Shown: positions 10,599 to 19,851, counted from the stretch's first letter. The stretch is DNA of 64,000 bases from Novosphingobium chloroacetimidivorans (GCF_014204535.1 NZ_JACHLR010000001.1:394870-458869), one strand, 5' to 3'. Notes: generated from the letters alone by a model not told the origin. Translations and numbers: made by a program.

Positions 10599-11159
10599 TC
10601 AGCGCTCCAGAGTGCCGACGCGGCGGATCTTGCGCTGCAACTGCATCACGCCATAGAGCAGCGCTTCGGCAGTCGGCGGGCAACCCGGCACGTAGATATC
10701 GACCGGCACGATGCGATCGCAACCGCGCACGACGCTGTAGCTATAATGATAGTAACCGCCGCCGTTGGCGCACGATCCCATCGAGATCACGTACTTGGGA
10801 TCCGACATCTGGTCGTACACGCGGCGCAGCGCCGGAGCCATCTTGTTGCACAGCGTGCCGGCCACGATCATCACGTCCGACTGGCGCGGGGAGGCGCGCG
10901 GGGCAACGCCGAAGCGCTCCATGTCGTAGCGCGGCATGTTGACGTGGATCATCTCGACCGCACAGCAGGCGAGGCCGAAGGTCATCCACCACAGCGAGCC
11001 GGTGCGCGCCCACTGGAACAGCTCCTCGGTGCTGGTCACCAGGAAACCCTTGTCGGACACTTCTTGGTTCAGCCCGTCGAAGAACGACTGATCGGGCAGC
11101 GTAGCCGCGCTCTCGGGAACGTGACCGTCCTTGCGAAATTGGGTGACGAGATCGGTCAT
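10599..11159 (-). CDS. nuoB: NADH-quinone oxidoreductase subunit B
   Basis: Subunit carrying cluster N2, the last electron donor to quinone. The ligand motifs are intact: [10 protein letters not shown] (tandem cysteines), [11 protein letters not shown] and [14 protein letters not shown]. The start is the ATG at 11157-11159 overlapping the nuoA stop (ATGA), giving [10 protein letters not shown] and 186 aa; nine further upstream codons are open but lie inside nuoA. Confidence 0.98.
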   Translation of the reverse strand: MTDLVTQFRKDGHVPESAATLPDQSFFDGLNQEVSDKGFLVTSTEELFQWARTGSLWWMTFGLACCAVEMIHVNMPRYDMERFGVAPRASPRQSDVMIVAGTLCNKMAPALRRVYDQMSDPKYVISMGSCANGGGYYHYSYSVVRGCDRIVPVDIYVPGCPPTAEALLYGVMQLQRKIRRVGTLER

Positions 11160-11530
11160 TCCCAGTCCAGAGCTCCCTTCTTCCACGCGTAGGCGAGGCC
11201 GATCGCCAGTTCACCCAGGAACACCATCATGGTGATCCAGCCGGGCCACCCTGTCACGTCGAGCGAAACCGCCCATGGGAACAGGAACGCGGCTTCCAGG
11301 TCGAACACGATGAACAGGATCGCGATCAGGTAGAAGCGCACGTCGAACTGGCTGCGCGGGTCCTCGAACGCGGGGAAGCCGCATTCGTATTCGCTGAGCT
11401 TGTCAGCGTTCGGATTGTGCGTTCCCGTCAGCCGCGCCACGCCCATGGGCAGGAACACGAATGCCGTGGAGAGCGCCAGCGCGATCACCAGGAAAATCAG
11501 GATCGGCAGGTATTGCGAGAGGTCGACCAA
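11156..11530 (-). CDS. nuoA: NADH-quinone oxidoreductase subunit A
   Basis: First gene of the operon; three-helix membrane subunit, 124 aa. It carries [20 protein letters not shown] and [20 protein letters not shown], both diagnostic. The chosen start is the TTG at 11528-11530 ([14 protein letters not shown]); upstream codons to 11647 are open but of poor quality and would be unusual for NuoA. A weak start codon for the first gene of a long operon is notable. Confidence 0.95.
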   Translation of the reverse strand: MVDLSQYLPILIFLVIALALSTAFVFLPMGVARLTGTHNPNADKLSEYECGFPAFEDPRSQFDVRFYLIAILFIVFDLEAAFLFPWAVSLDVTGWPGWITMMVFLGELAIGLAYAWKKGALDWE

Positions 11531-11700
11531 AGCTCTGACTCGTTGCGATAACCGGTTGCACCGCGCCCTAGTCCCGCCCGGTGCGCGGTGCAACCCCGGG
11601 CGCCCCCCCTGGCCATCATAATGACGGCCGCGGGCGGTCGAAACCAATCTATGTCTATCCAGGCCGGCGAAGGCTTACATGAATGACGTTGCGCGCATCC

Positions 11701-11730
11701 ATACCGACGGTATCGGCGCATTGCCAATGC
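11701..11730. promoter_or_regulatory. Two adjacent short palindromes in the nuoA/thiolase divergent region
   Basis: The 264-base region between the nuoA start and the thiolase start must hold both promoters. Within it are two perfect interrupted palindromes, ATACCG-a-CGGTAT at 11701-11713 and GCATTG-c-CAATGC at 11718-11730. They could be operators for a dimeric regulator or stem-loops in the thiolase leader. No clear -35/-10 pair was identified. Confidence 0.3.
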
Positions 11731-11794
11731 CGCATTGCAGCATTATGCGCGATCCCAAGCGCTGTCCAACGCAATTACCGAGAGGGCTACAACC

Positions 11795-12991
11795 ATGGCA
11801 CAGATTTCCGCCGCCGATCCCATCGTCATCCTGTCCTACGCACGCACGCCGATGGGCGGGCTACAGGGTGCCCTCGCCGACGTGAGCGCGACCGACCTGG
11901 GCGCTACCGCAGTTAAGGCGGCGGTTGAGCGCGCGGGCGTCTCGGGCGACGACATCGAGCGCATCTACATGGGCTGCGTGCTGCCCGCCGGTCTGGGCCA
12001 GGCTCCTGCCCGTCAGGCTGCGATCAAGGCGGGCCTGCCCAAGTCGGTGCAGGCCACCACGGTCAACAAGGTCTGCGGCTCGGGCATGCAGACGGTCATC
12101 ATGGGCGCCGAGGCCCTGGCGTCGGGCTCGATCGACATGGTCATCGCCGGGGGCATGGAGAGCATGACCAACGCGCCGTACTTGTCCAAGAAGCACCGCG
12201 GGGGCGCCCGTGCGGGCCACGACACCATGTACGACCACATGTTCCTCGACGGCCTGGAAGACGCCTACGAGGAAGGCCGATCGATGGGCAGCTTCGCCCA
12301 GTGCACCGCCGACGAGTACCAGCTGACCCGCCAGGACCAGGACGCCTACGCCATCGAGTCGCTGCGCCGCGCCCAGGCCGCGATCTCCAGCGGCGCCTTC
12401 GCGGGCGAAGTGGTCCCCGTCACGGTCAAGACCCGCAAGGGCGAAGTGATCGTCGACACCGACGAGGCGCCGGGCAAGGGCCAGCCCGACAAGATCCCGC
12501 AGCTCAAGGCGGCCTTCGCCAAGGAAGGCACCATCACCGCCGCCAGCTCCAGCTCGATCTCGGACGGCGCCGCCGCTGTGGTGCTGACCCGCGCGAGCCA
12601 GGCGCAGGAAAAGGGCCTGAGCCCGATCGCAACCGTGGTCGGCGTCGCCGCCCATGCGCAAGAGCCCGCCAAGTTCACCACCGCGCCCGCCGGTGCGATC
12701 ACCAAGCTGCTCAAGAAGGTCGACTGGAACATCGAGGACGTCGACCTGTTCGAGATCAACGAGGCCTTTGCATGCGTCGCCATGTTCGCGATGCATGACC
12801 TCGGCATCCCGCACGACAAGATCAACGTGCATGGCGGCGCGACCGCACTGGGTCATCCGATCGGTGCCTCGGGCACCCGCATCATCGTGACTCTGCTCGG
12901 CGCGCTGAAGGAAAAAGGCCTGAAGCGCGGCATCGCCTGCCTGTGCATCGGCGGCGGCGAGGCCACGGCCGTGGCCGTCGAGCTCGCTTGA
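11795..12991 (+). CDS. Acetyl-CoA C-acetyltransferase (thiolase)
   Basis: Thiolase that condenses or cleaves acetoacetyl-CoA and related 3-ketoacyl-CoA. The nucleophilic Cys is in NKVCGSGMQTV, the His in HGGATALGHPIGASGTR, and the second Cys in CLCIGGGEATA, so the full catalytic set is present. 398 aa, normal length. Start: ATG at 11795 preceded by gagagg; a longer frame from 11735 lacks a ribosome-binding site. Whether it serves PHB synthesis or degradation cannot be told; no phaB or phaC is adjacent. Confidence 0.95.
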   Translation: MAQISAADPIVILSYARTPMGGLQGALADVSATDLGATAVKAAVERAGVSGDDIERIYMGCVLPAGLGQAPARQAAIKAGLPKSVQATTVNKVCGSGMQTVIMGAEALASGSIDMVIAGGMESMTNAPYLSKKHRGGARAGHDTMYDHMFLDGLEDAYEEGRSMGSFAQCTADEYQLTRQDQDAYAIESLRRAQAAISSGAFAGEVVPVTVKTRKGEVIVDTDEAPGKGQPDKIPQLKAAFAKEGTITAASSSSISDGAAAVVLTRASQAQEKGLSPIATVVGVAAHAQEPAKFTTAPAGAITKLLKKVDWNIEDVDLFEINEAFACVAMFAMHDLGIPHDKINVHGGATALGHPIGASGTRIIVTLLGALKEKGLKRGIACLCIGGGEATAVAVELA

Positions 12992-13021
12992 AGACGGAAA
13001 AGATGGTTTGAAGACAGCATC

Positions 13022-13042
13022 GTCCCGGGCTTACCCCGGGAC
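13022..13042. repeat. REP-like palindrome / candidate terminator
   Basis: An 8-base perfect stem gtcccggg-ctta(c)-cccgggac in the 148-base gap between the convergent thiolase and SH3 genes. It matches the class of palindrome at 22894-22920 and, less perfectly, 19820-19840. It lacks a T-run, so it is better described as a repeat that may also end transcription. Confidence 0.6.
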
Positions 13043-13139
13043 CGTGTTCGCCATCTCACCCACTAGCTATTAGGCGCCTCAAAGCGGTCGCGACATGCGG
13101 CGACCGGCTCCGGGCAAGCCCGGCAAGAAGCATGCCGCC

Positions 13140-13625
13140 CTACGGCTCGCCCGTACCCCACAGCCGCTCGGCGGGGGCAAACGCCTTGTGCCCGTCGGCG
13201 TCGAACTGACACCAGCCCGCCTCGCACTCGCCCAGCAGGCCCACCACGCCCGGTTCGACTCGCCATTGCAGGTGCGACCCGCTCTTGGGCTCGGCCCGCA
13301 TCTCGGCAGCCCCCTTGCCGACCACGATGGCCGCGCGCTGGCGCGACAGCAGCAGGTCGCGCATCCATCCCTTGTCGCCGGCAGGATCCTCGATGAGCCG
13401 CCACGCCCCCTCGCGTCGGAGCACCTTCACCGGAAGGTGCGGTCGCCGGTAGACCCACGATATCCGGTAACTGTCTCCCGGACCCACTCGCATGTTAGCG
13501 ACATCGGCATCGATCGAGGCCCAATAGGGTACGCCCTCGTCCTCGGCATGTGCGGGCATGGCCGCCATACAAAGGGCAAGAGCAAGGGCGAGCCGGGAAC
13601 GCAGCGCAGTCATGGGCCGCTGCAT
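13140..13625 (-). CDS. Secreted bacterial SH3-domain protein
   Basis: 161 aa with an N-terminal signal peptide (ALALALCMAAMPAHA, predicted cleavage after AHA) and two SH3b-like repeats: the first around NMRVGPGDSYRISWVY, the second around EMRAEPKSGSHLQWRV. Proteins of this type are periplasmic and are thought to bind cell-wall peptides. The start could be the ATG at 13623-13625 or the one four codons in (13613). It is divergent from the 2-hydroxyacid dehydrogenase gene (71-base gap), so the two probably share a promoter region. Confidence 0.85.
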   Translation of the reverse strand: MQRPMTALRSRLALALALCMAAMPAHAEDEGVPYWASIDADVANMRVGPGDSYRISWVYRRPHLPVKVLRREGAWRLIEDPAGDKGWMRDLLLSRQRAAIVVGKGAAEMRAEPKSGSHLQWRVEPGVVGLLGECEAGWCQFDADGHKAFAPAERLWGTGEP

Positions 13626-13696
13626 AGCCCTCTCGTGAACATCGCTTCAAGGCTTCTTGACCGTCGGACGGCCCTCGTCCACCCGCTGGCGCCGAG

Positions 13697-14716
13697 ATGA
13701 ACGCCGACACCACCCAGCCGAACACGCCGCCCCCTGTCGCCCGCAAGCCGCGGGTGATCGTCACGCGCCGCCTGCTACCCGCTATCGAAGCGCGGATGCA
13801 GGACTTGTTCGACGTCCAGTTCAATCCCGACGACAAGCCGCTCTCCCGCGAAGAGTTGGCAGCAGCGATGGACGCCTGCGACGTGCTGGTGCCCACGGTC
13901 ACCGACAGGCTCGATGCCGCCTTGATCGCCAGCGCGGGCGAGCGCCTGAAGCTGATCGCGCAGTTCGGTGCCGGAACCGACAACATCGATGTCGCCGCCG
14001 CGCACGCACGCAGGATTCTCGTCAGCAACACGCCCGGCGTCTTCACCGACGATACGGCCGACCTGACTCTGGCGCTGATCATCTTCGTCGCGCGCGGCTT
14101 TGCCGAAAGCGCGCGCGTGCTGGGCGAAGGCGGCTGGGAGGGTTGGAGCCCGACCAGCCTGCTGGGCCACAATCTGGTCGGCAAGCGGCTGGGGATCGTC
14201 GGCATGGGTCGGATCGGCCAAGGCGTCGCCAGACGGGCACGGGCGTTCGGGCTCGAGATCGCGTACCACAATCGCAATCGCCTCCCAGTGGAGCTGGAAG
14301 CCGAGCTTGCCGCCCACTATCAGCCCGAGCTCGACGCGCTGGTGGCACAATCCGACATCCTCACGCTGCACTGCCCTGCCCTGCCCGGCGGTGAGGCGCT
14401 GCTCGATCATCGCCGGCTGGCGCTGATGAAGGACGGGGCACTGCTGATCAACACCGCGCGCGGCCAGCTGGTCGACGAGGAAGCGCTGATCGAAAGCTTG
14501 CGTGGAGGTCGCCTCGGCGGGGCCGGCCTCGACGTCTTCGCTGGCGAGCCGCACCTCGATCCGCGACTGCTGGCATTTCCCAACGTGCTGGTGTTGCCGC
14601 ACCTGGGCAGTGCGACCAGAGAGGGACGCGAGGCGGCCGGCGAGCGCGTCATCGCCAACATCCGCTCGTGGGCCGACGGGCATCGGCTGCCGGACCGCGT
14701 GCTCCCGCCGACGTAA
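13697..14716 (+). CDS. D-2-hydroxyacid dehydrogenase (glyoxylate/hydroxypyruvate reductase type)
   Basis: NAD(P)-dependent reductase of the D-isomer 2-hydroxyacid family, 339 aa. Seen: substrate loop QFGAGTDNID, Rossmann GMGRIGQGVARRA, catalytic Arg in NTARGQLVDEEAL, Glu in GLDVFAGEPHLDP, and His in LPHLGSATREGREAAGERV. This matches GyaR-like enzymes that reduce glyoxylate or hydroxypyruvate; exact substrate not assignable. Confidence 0.9.
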   Translation: MNADTTQPNTPPPVARKPRVIVTRRLLPAIEARMQDLFDVQFNPDDKPLSREELAAAMDACDVLVPTVTDRLDAALIASAGERLKLIAQFGAGTDNIDVAAAHARRILVSNTPGVFTDDTADLTLALIIFVARGFAESARVLGEGGWEGWSPTSLLGHNLVGKRLGIVGMGRIGQGVARRARAFGLEIAYHNRNRLPVELEAELAAHYQPELDALVAQSDILTLHCPALPGGEALLDHRRLALMKDGALLINTARGQLVDEEALIESLRGGRLGGAGLDVFAGEPHLDPRLLAFPNVLVLPHLGSATREGREAAGERVIANIRSWADGHRLPDRVLPPT

Positions 14717-14819
14717 GTCTCTTCGCCAGAGCCTTGTGCGGTAACCGAATCTCGACCTAACTGCGCTACCCCGCGGTAACGATGCCGATCACGGGCCTCG
14801 TACGGGGGATTGCCGAACC

Positions 14820-16121
14820 ATGCCGTTTCGCCGCGCTTCGATGCATGGGGCGCTGTTCGTCGCCGCTCTCGCCGCAGCCACCCTGCCCGCGATTGCGGTT
14901 GCGCAGGATGGGTCGGTCGAGGCGAGCGATAGCGGCGACACCGCCTGGCTGCTCGCCGCGACGGCTCTGCTCCTCATTGCTGCGCTTCCGGGCATGGCGC
15001 TGTTCCAGGCCGGACGAACGCGCACGAACGCATTCGTCGCGACGCTGGTGCAACCCGCGGCCGTCGCGGCCGCAGTGTCGCTGGCGTGGATCCTGGTGGG
15101 CTACACTCTCGCGTTCGGCGGAGTGGCATCCGGATGGCTCGGCGGCGGCAATGCCTTGGCGCTGATGGAGCTCGGCAACGTACGCGATGGTTTGTCGGTG
15201 CCCGAGAGCGCCTTTGCGCTGTTCCAGATCGGCTGTGCGATGCTCGCTGCCGTGATCATGATCGGCGCCTGGTCCGGTCGTGCCCGGTTCGGGTGGGTCG
15301 TCCTGTTCGTCACGATCTGGAGCGTCGTGGTGCTGGCGCCGGTGATGCACTGGCTTTGGGGCGGCGGCTGGCTGGCTTCGGCGAGCGGCACCATCGATTT
15401 CGCAGGCGGCACCGCGCTGGAGGTTTCGGCCGGAACCAGCGCGCTGGTGACTGCCGTGCTGATGGGACGGGGAAGCGACTTCGACGGCGAGCGGCCGATA
15501 GGCCTGTCGCCGATCACCCTGGCAGGCGCCCTCTTACTATGGATCGGCTGGTTCGGCCTGTGCGGCGGGTCGGCCTTTGCGGCCAACGACGATGCTGCAT
15601 CGGCGCTGATCTCCGCGCATGCTGCGGCTTGCGCGGGAGGCCTGGCCCGGCTGTTGATCGATCGCTTGCGGGGAGAACCACCGCGGGCAGAATCGTTTGC
15701 GCTCGGCCTCGTCTCGGGCTTGGCGGCGATCGCCTCGGCCGCTCTCTATGTTTCGCCCGCAGCTGCCGCCCTGATAGGCGCCGCCGGGTCGGCGCTGTCG
15801 GCCGGCGCTGCCTGGCTGGTCCGACGCCTGAGGATCGACGACCGGCTCGATGTCTTCGCTTTGTTCGCCGTCCCAGGCGCTGCGGGCTCGCTGCTCGTGG
15901 GCGTCTTCATGGCACCGGCACTGGGAGGCACTGGGTACGATGACACGATGAACCCGATCGCCCAGATCGCGGGGCAGACGATCGGAGTGGTCGTGGTAGC
16001 CGCATGGTCGGCGATCGGCAGCACCGTCATCGCCTTGATGGCCTCGCTCGCCTTTCCCATGCGCGTCAGCGAGGCGTCCGAGGAGGCCGGGCTGGACACG
16101 GCGATGCACGGCGAGCGTTGA
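14820..16121 (+). CDS. Ammonium transporter (Amt) family homologue lacking the twin histidines
   Basis: 433 aa with a signal peptide (to about residue 28) and about 11 membrane segments in Amt order. Family landmarks: GMALFQAG, MHWLWGGGWLAS, DFAGGTALEVSAG, IGWFGLCGGS and DVFALFAVPGAAGSLLVGVF. Aligned from memory to E. coli AmtB, W148 (W180), D160 (D193) and S219 (S251) are kept. The pore residues differ: F107 is C139, H168 is E201, F215 is L247 and H318 is F349. Glutamate at the first His occurs in some fungal Mep proteins, but loss of both is unusual. No glnK lies beside it. A sensor or altered-substrate role is inference. Confidence 0.88.
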   Translation: MPFRRASMHGALFVAALAAATLPAIAVAQDGSVEASDSGDTAWLLAATALLLIAALPGMALFQAGRTRTNAFVATLVQPAAVAAAVSLAWILVGYTLAFGGVASGWLGGGNALALMELGNVRDGLSVPESAFALFQIGCAMLAAVIMIGAWSGRARFGWVVLFVTIWSVVVLAPVMHWLWGGGWLASASGTIDFAGGTALEVSAGTSALVTAVLMGRGSDFDGERPIGLSPITLAGALLLWIGWFGLCGGSAFAANDDAASALISAHAAACAGGLARLLIDRLRGEPPRAESFALGLVSGLAAIASAALYVSPAAAALIGAAGSALSAGAAWLVRRLRIDDRLDVFALFAVPGAAGSLLVGVFMAPALGGTGYDDTMNPIAQIAGQTIGVVVVAAWSAIGSTVIALMASLAFPMRVSEASEEAGLDTAMHGER

Positions 16122-16192
16122 GCTTATCCGGCTTCCCGTTCGCGTCTAGCACAGGCGAGACACGAACGGGGGGATGCAATGCCGCCTGAGGC

Positions 16193-17599
16193 TCAGTCGC
16201 CGGTCAGGATGCGATCGACCAGTTCCTTCACCGTGGGCGTGAAGCCGTTGGAGTAGAACGGATCCTGCTTGAACTTGTAGGCCGCGTGTCCGGCGAACAT
16301 CAGGTTCTCGTCGATCGGACCATCATGGGCGATGTCCTGCAGAGTCTTCTGGATGCAGAAGCTGCGCGGATCGGCGAGTCGACCGGTGGTGTAGTCGTCG
16401 TGGTCCTTCCACGAAGAGAATCCGCAATGCGACAGACAGCCCATGCAGTCGGCCTGGTCCTTGCGGATCACGTCGCGCTCGATCGGATCGACAAAGACGA
16501 TGGTGTCGTCCGGCGTGCGCAGGCCATCGGTGTAGCCTTCCAGCACCCAGGCGCGCGCGCGCTCCAGGTCCTTGGGCGCAACCCAGAAGTTCTTGCCCTT
16601 GACACCCACGTCGAGCCGCACGGTGTGCTCGCCCGCCTCCACCTTCGAATAAGGGATCTGCCGCTCCGACCGCGCCTCCAGGTTGCGCAGGAACGGGTTG
16701 CGGACGGCCGAGGAGTAGAAGCCCGTCGGCGAAAAGCGGTGCAACAGCACATCGCCCGGCTCGAGCTCGCGCAGGGCGTCCTTCCACTGCTGCGGGATCG
16801 GGCTTTCGTGCGTCAGCAGCGGGCGGGTGCCGTACTGGAACGCGATCGAGCCCAGCTCGGGGTTGTCGATCCAGTTCTCCCAGTCGCGCAAGTACCAGAC
16901 GCCGCCGGCCATGATGATGGGTACGTCGTCCGAGATGCCTTCGCCACGCATCGTGTCGCGCAGCGCCTTGACGCGGGGGTACGGATCCTCAGGCTTGGTC
17001 GGATCCTCCGCATTGGACAGGCCGTTGTGGCCGCCGGCGAGCCACGGGTCCTCGTAGACCACCGCGGCCATCAGGTCCGACACCTTGGAGTAAGCCCGCT
17101 TCCACAGCGCGCGAAAGGCGCGCGCAGAGCTGACGATCGGCAGGTAGTTGACGTTGAAGCGCTGGGCGATCTCGGACAGCTTGTAGGGCATGCCAGCGCC
17201 GCAGGTCACGCCGGCCACCATGCCGCGCGTCTTCTCCAGCACGCCTTCGAGCACTTGTTGGGCGCCACCCATTTCCCACAACACGTTGATGTTGATCGCG
17301 CCCTTGCCACCGGCGATGTCGTAGGCGCGACGCACCTGCTCCACCGCGCCGTCGATGGCATAGCGGATCAGCTGCTCGTGCCGCTCCTTGCGGGTCAGCG
17401 CATCATAGATCTGAGGGACGATCTTGCCCTCCGCATCATAGCTGTCGGCATTGACCGCGCTGACCGTGCCGATCCCGCCTGCGGCGGCCCAGGCCCCCGA
17501 GCTCAGGTGGTTGGTCGCCGATACGCCCTTGCCGCCTTCGACCAGCGGCCAGACTTCGCGGCCGCCGTACATGATCGGCTTTAGACCCTTGAAACCCAT
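16193..17599 (-). CDS. NAD(P)H-dependent flavin oxidoreductase, nitronate monooxygenase-like
   Basis: 468 aa, longer than classical 2-nitropropane dioxygenases. The TIM-barrel core carries the FMN-type loops VAGVTCGAGMPY and VPIIMAGGVWYL followed by GSIAFQYGTRPLLTHES. A C-terminal region of about 170 residues includes a Cys cluster CMGCLSHC around residues 384-391 and another Cys soon after (SFCIQKTL). The family oxidises alkyl nitronates, but many members have unknown substrates. It ends tail-to-tail with the Amt-like gene. Confidence 0.85.
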   Translation of the reverse strand: MGFKGLKPIMYGGREVWPLVEGGKGVSATNHLSSGAWAAAGGIGTVSAVNADSYDAEGKIVPQIYDALTRKERHEQLIRYAIDGAVEQVRRAYDIAGGKGAININVLWEMGGAQQVLEGVLEKTRGMVAGVTCGAGMPYKLSEIAQRFNVNYLPIVSSARAFRALWKRAYSKVSDLMAAVVYEDPWLAGGHNGLSNAEDPTKPEDPYPRVKALRDTMRGEGISDDVPIIMAGGVWYLRDWENWIDNPELGSIAFQYGTRPLLTHESPIPQQWKDALRELEPGDVLLHRFSPTGFYSSAVRNPFLRNLEARSERQIPYSKVEAGEHTVRLDVGVKGKNFWVAPKDLERARAWVLEGYTDGLRTPDDTIVFVDPIERDVIRKDQADCMGCLSHCGFSSWKDHDDYTTGRLADPRSFCIQKTLQDIAHDGPIDENLMFAGHAAYKFKQDPFYSNGFTPTVKELVDRILTGD

Positions 17600-17632
17600 G
17601 ACTCTATCGTCTTCCTTCTGGAGCGCACCTGC

Positions 17633-18382
17633 TCAACGGGCAGCGGCCGGAGCGCTGCCAGCCAAACGGCACGGTCGTATCGCCTCGGGCGCGGGCGCTG
17701 CGCCCTTTGCCTCGAAGCGCGCGTAATAACCTTGCATTTTGGGCTTACGCACAAATTCCGCCAAGCGAAAGCCCACTGCTTCGAATTCGCAGAAAAGCAA
17801 GGCAGGCGGGATACCGTGGCTTTCGGTCGGACGATCGACGTCGACCACCACGACACTTCCGCCCGGACGGAGCGCCGGGCGCAGGTGCCACAGGAACGCA
17901 TATGGCTCGCCCACTTCATGGTACATGTGGACCAGCATGACGCGATCGAAGCTGTTCGCCGGCAGCCGGGGATCGTCCTCGGCGCCCTGCTTGATCGAGA
18001 CATTGTCCAGCCGCTCGCGCTCGATCCGCAAGCCCAGGTTCCGCAGCGCCTCGCTGTCGATATCCTGCGCGAGCACCCGGCCCTCGGACCCGACACGCTG
18101 GGCAAGGCGCACCGTGTAGTACCCCTCACCCGCTCCCAGATCGGCCACCGACATGCCCTTGGCGATCCCCGCCAGGTCCATCACGGTACGGGCTTCGTTG
18201 ACGCTGTCGCGTTCCGTTTCCGAGGAGAATCCGTTCGCGCCCAGGTTCGACACCGGTCGATCGGCGCGCGGGAATGCGCGCGAGCTGGCGGCGCGCCCAT
18301 CCTCGACCTTGTTCTCGCAACCCGAAGTCAGTGCGGCGAGTGCCAGGACGGCACAAGATATGAAGCGGAAACCGGCGACCAT
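17633..18382 (-). CDS. SAM-dependent methyltransferase with lipoprotein-type signal
   Basis: 249 aa from the ATG at 18380-18382. The N-terminus is a signal sequence ending in a lipobox (LALAALTSGC), then a class I methyltransferase fold with motif I VADLGAGEGYYTVRLA and post-I AQDID. A predicted lipoprotein with a SAM-binding fold is odd because SAM is cytoplasmic. Related predicted-secreted methyltransferases exist in proteobacteria, with unproven activity. A longer frame from 18433 would bury the signal and is less likely. Confidence 0.8.
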   Translation of the reverse strand: MVAGFRFISCAVLALAALTSGCENKVEDGRAASSRAFPRADRPVSNLGANGFSSETERDSVNEARTVMDLAGIAKGMSVADLGAGEGYYTVRLAQRVGSEGRVLAQDIDSEALRNLGLRIERERLDNVSIKQGAEDDPRLPANSFDRVMLVHMYHEVGEPYAFLWHLRPALRPGGSVVVVDVDRPTESHGIPPALLFCEFEAVGFRLAEFVRKPKMQGYYARFEAKGAAPAPEAIRPCRLAGSAPAAAR

Positions 18383-18517
18383 GGGCCGCCCTTTAGCGGC
18401 TCGCCTGCGGCTTGGCAAAAGGTGCATTGACAACGTCGTACACCGCTTGAGCCTCCGCTGGGTTCGCGGATGTCGGGCCAGGGAAAAGGCCAGCCACCAG
18501 CGGTTTGGCTTGCGCCC

Positions 18518-19645
18518 TTAGTCCACGTCTTCGACTTCGACCTTCTCGCCCGTGACCCGCTGCGACAGCGCAGCGGCCATGAAGGCGTCCAACTCGCCAT
18601 CGAGCACGTCACCGGGCGCGGTGGAGACCAGGCCGGTGCGCAGATCCTTGACCTGCTGGTAGGGTTGCAACACGTAGGAACGGATCTGATGTCCCCAGCC
18701 GATATCGCTCTTGCTCGCGTGCTCGGCGCTCGCGGCTTCCTCGCGCTTCTGCATCTCGGCCTCGAACATGCGCGCCTTGAGCATGCCCATGGCGATCTCG
18801 CGGTTCTTGTGCTGCGACCGGTCGATCTGGCTGGCAACGACAATGCCCGAGGGCTGGTGCGTGATGCGCACCGCCGAGTCGGTCGTGTTAACGTGCTGGC
18901 CGCCGGCGCCGGATGCGCGGTACGTGTCGATCTTCAGGTCGGACGGGTTGATGTCGATCTCGAAGGTGTCGTCGATCACCGGGTAGACCCAGACGCTGGA
19001 AAAGCTGGTGTGGCGCCGCGCCGAGCTGTCATAGGGGCTGATACGGACCAGGCGGTGCACGCCGCTCTCGGTCTTGGCATAGCCATAGGCGTTCTCGCCC
19101 TTGATCAGCAGGGTGGCGCTCTTGATGCCCGCCGCCTCGCCAGCGTGGTAGTCGACCAGCTCGACCTTGTAGCCGTGGCGCTCCGCCCAGCGGGTGTACA
19201 TGCGCTGGAGCATCTCGGCCCAGTCCTGGCTCTCGGTCCCGCCGGCGCCGGCGTGGACTTCGAGGTAGGTGTCGTTGGCGTCCGCCTCGCCCGCGAGCAG
19301 TGCCTGGACCTTGTCGCGGTCGGCGCGCTCGGCAAGCGCCTTCAACGTTGCATGGCCCTCGTCGACGGTGGCCTGGTCGTCCTCCATCTCGCCCAGTTCG
19401 ATGAACTCGATCGCGTCGTTCATCTCGCTTTCGATCTGACTGACGGCGCCGATCGAGGCTTCGAGCCGGCGACGCTCCTTCATCACCGCTTCGGCTTCCT
19501 TGGGCTTGTCCCACAGCGTCGGATCCTCGACGCGCGCGTTCAACTCGTCCAGGCGACGCGTCGCGCGATCCCAATCGAGGAACTTGCGGACGAGCGCCAT
19601 AGCCTTCTGGATGCGCTCGATGTGGGCCTGCCCTTCGGCACGCAT
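18518..19645 (-). CDS. prfB: Peptide chain release factor 2
   Basis: Terminates translation at UGA and UAA. 375 aa from the ATG at 19643-19645 (MRAEGQAHIER). The GGQ peptidyl-hydrolysis motif is present (RASGAGGQHVN). The codon-reading tripeptide is SPY (RISPYDSSARRHTSF) where E. coli has SPF, as in other alphaproteobacteria. There is no programmed frameshift: the single frame is continuous from start to stop. The open stretch upstream to 19765 is not convincing coding sequence. Confidence 0.96.
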   Translation of the reverse strand: MRAEGQAHIERIQKAMALVRKFLDWDRATRRLDELNARVEDPTLWDKPKEAEAVMKERRRLEASIGAVSQIESEMNDAIEFIELGEMEDDQATVDEGHATLKALAERADRDKVQALLAGEADANDTYLEVHAGAGGTESQDWAEMLQRMYTRWAERHGYKVELVDYHAGEAAGIKSATLLIKGENAYGYAKTESGVHRLVRISPYDSSARRHTSFSSVWVYPVIDDTFEIDINPSDLKIDTYRASGAGGQHVNTTDSAVRITHQPSGIVVASQIDRSQHKNREIAMGMLKARMFEAEMQKREEAASAEHASKSDIGWGHQIRSYVLQPYQQVKDLRTGLVSTAPGDVLDGELDAFMAAALSQRVTGEKVEVEDVD

Positions 19646-19819
19646 GATGACAAAACTCCGGAACGAACAGGGGTCGCCCCGCTTAGCGAAGCGGACGCGA
19701 TTGTAAAGTGTGCGGGGGTGACGGCAGGCGTCGTCGCGAGCTCGACCCGCGACCTGTTCCGCCACAGCCTCTGCTCTCGTCGGGGTGCTTCGACGCGAGG
19801 TTCGTCACTGGCGAAACCG

Positions 19820-19840
19820 GTCCCGGGTGAAGCCAGGGAC
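19820..19840. repeat. REP-like palindrome (imperfect)
   Basis: gtcccgggtgaagccagggac: an 8-base stem with one mismatch, same class as 13022-13042 and 22894-22920. It lies just after the peroxiredoxin gene and upstream of prfB. Confidence 0.45.
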
Positions 19841-19851
19841 GACGTGATCTC

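Noticed and set aside
18518..19765. Programmed frameshift in prfB
   Set aside because: RF2 is encoded in one uninterrupted frame; no in-frame UGA with slippery CUU near the 5' end.
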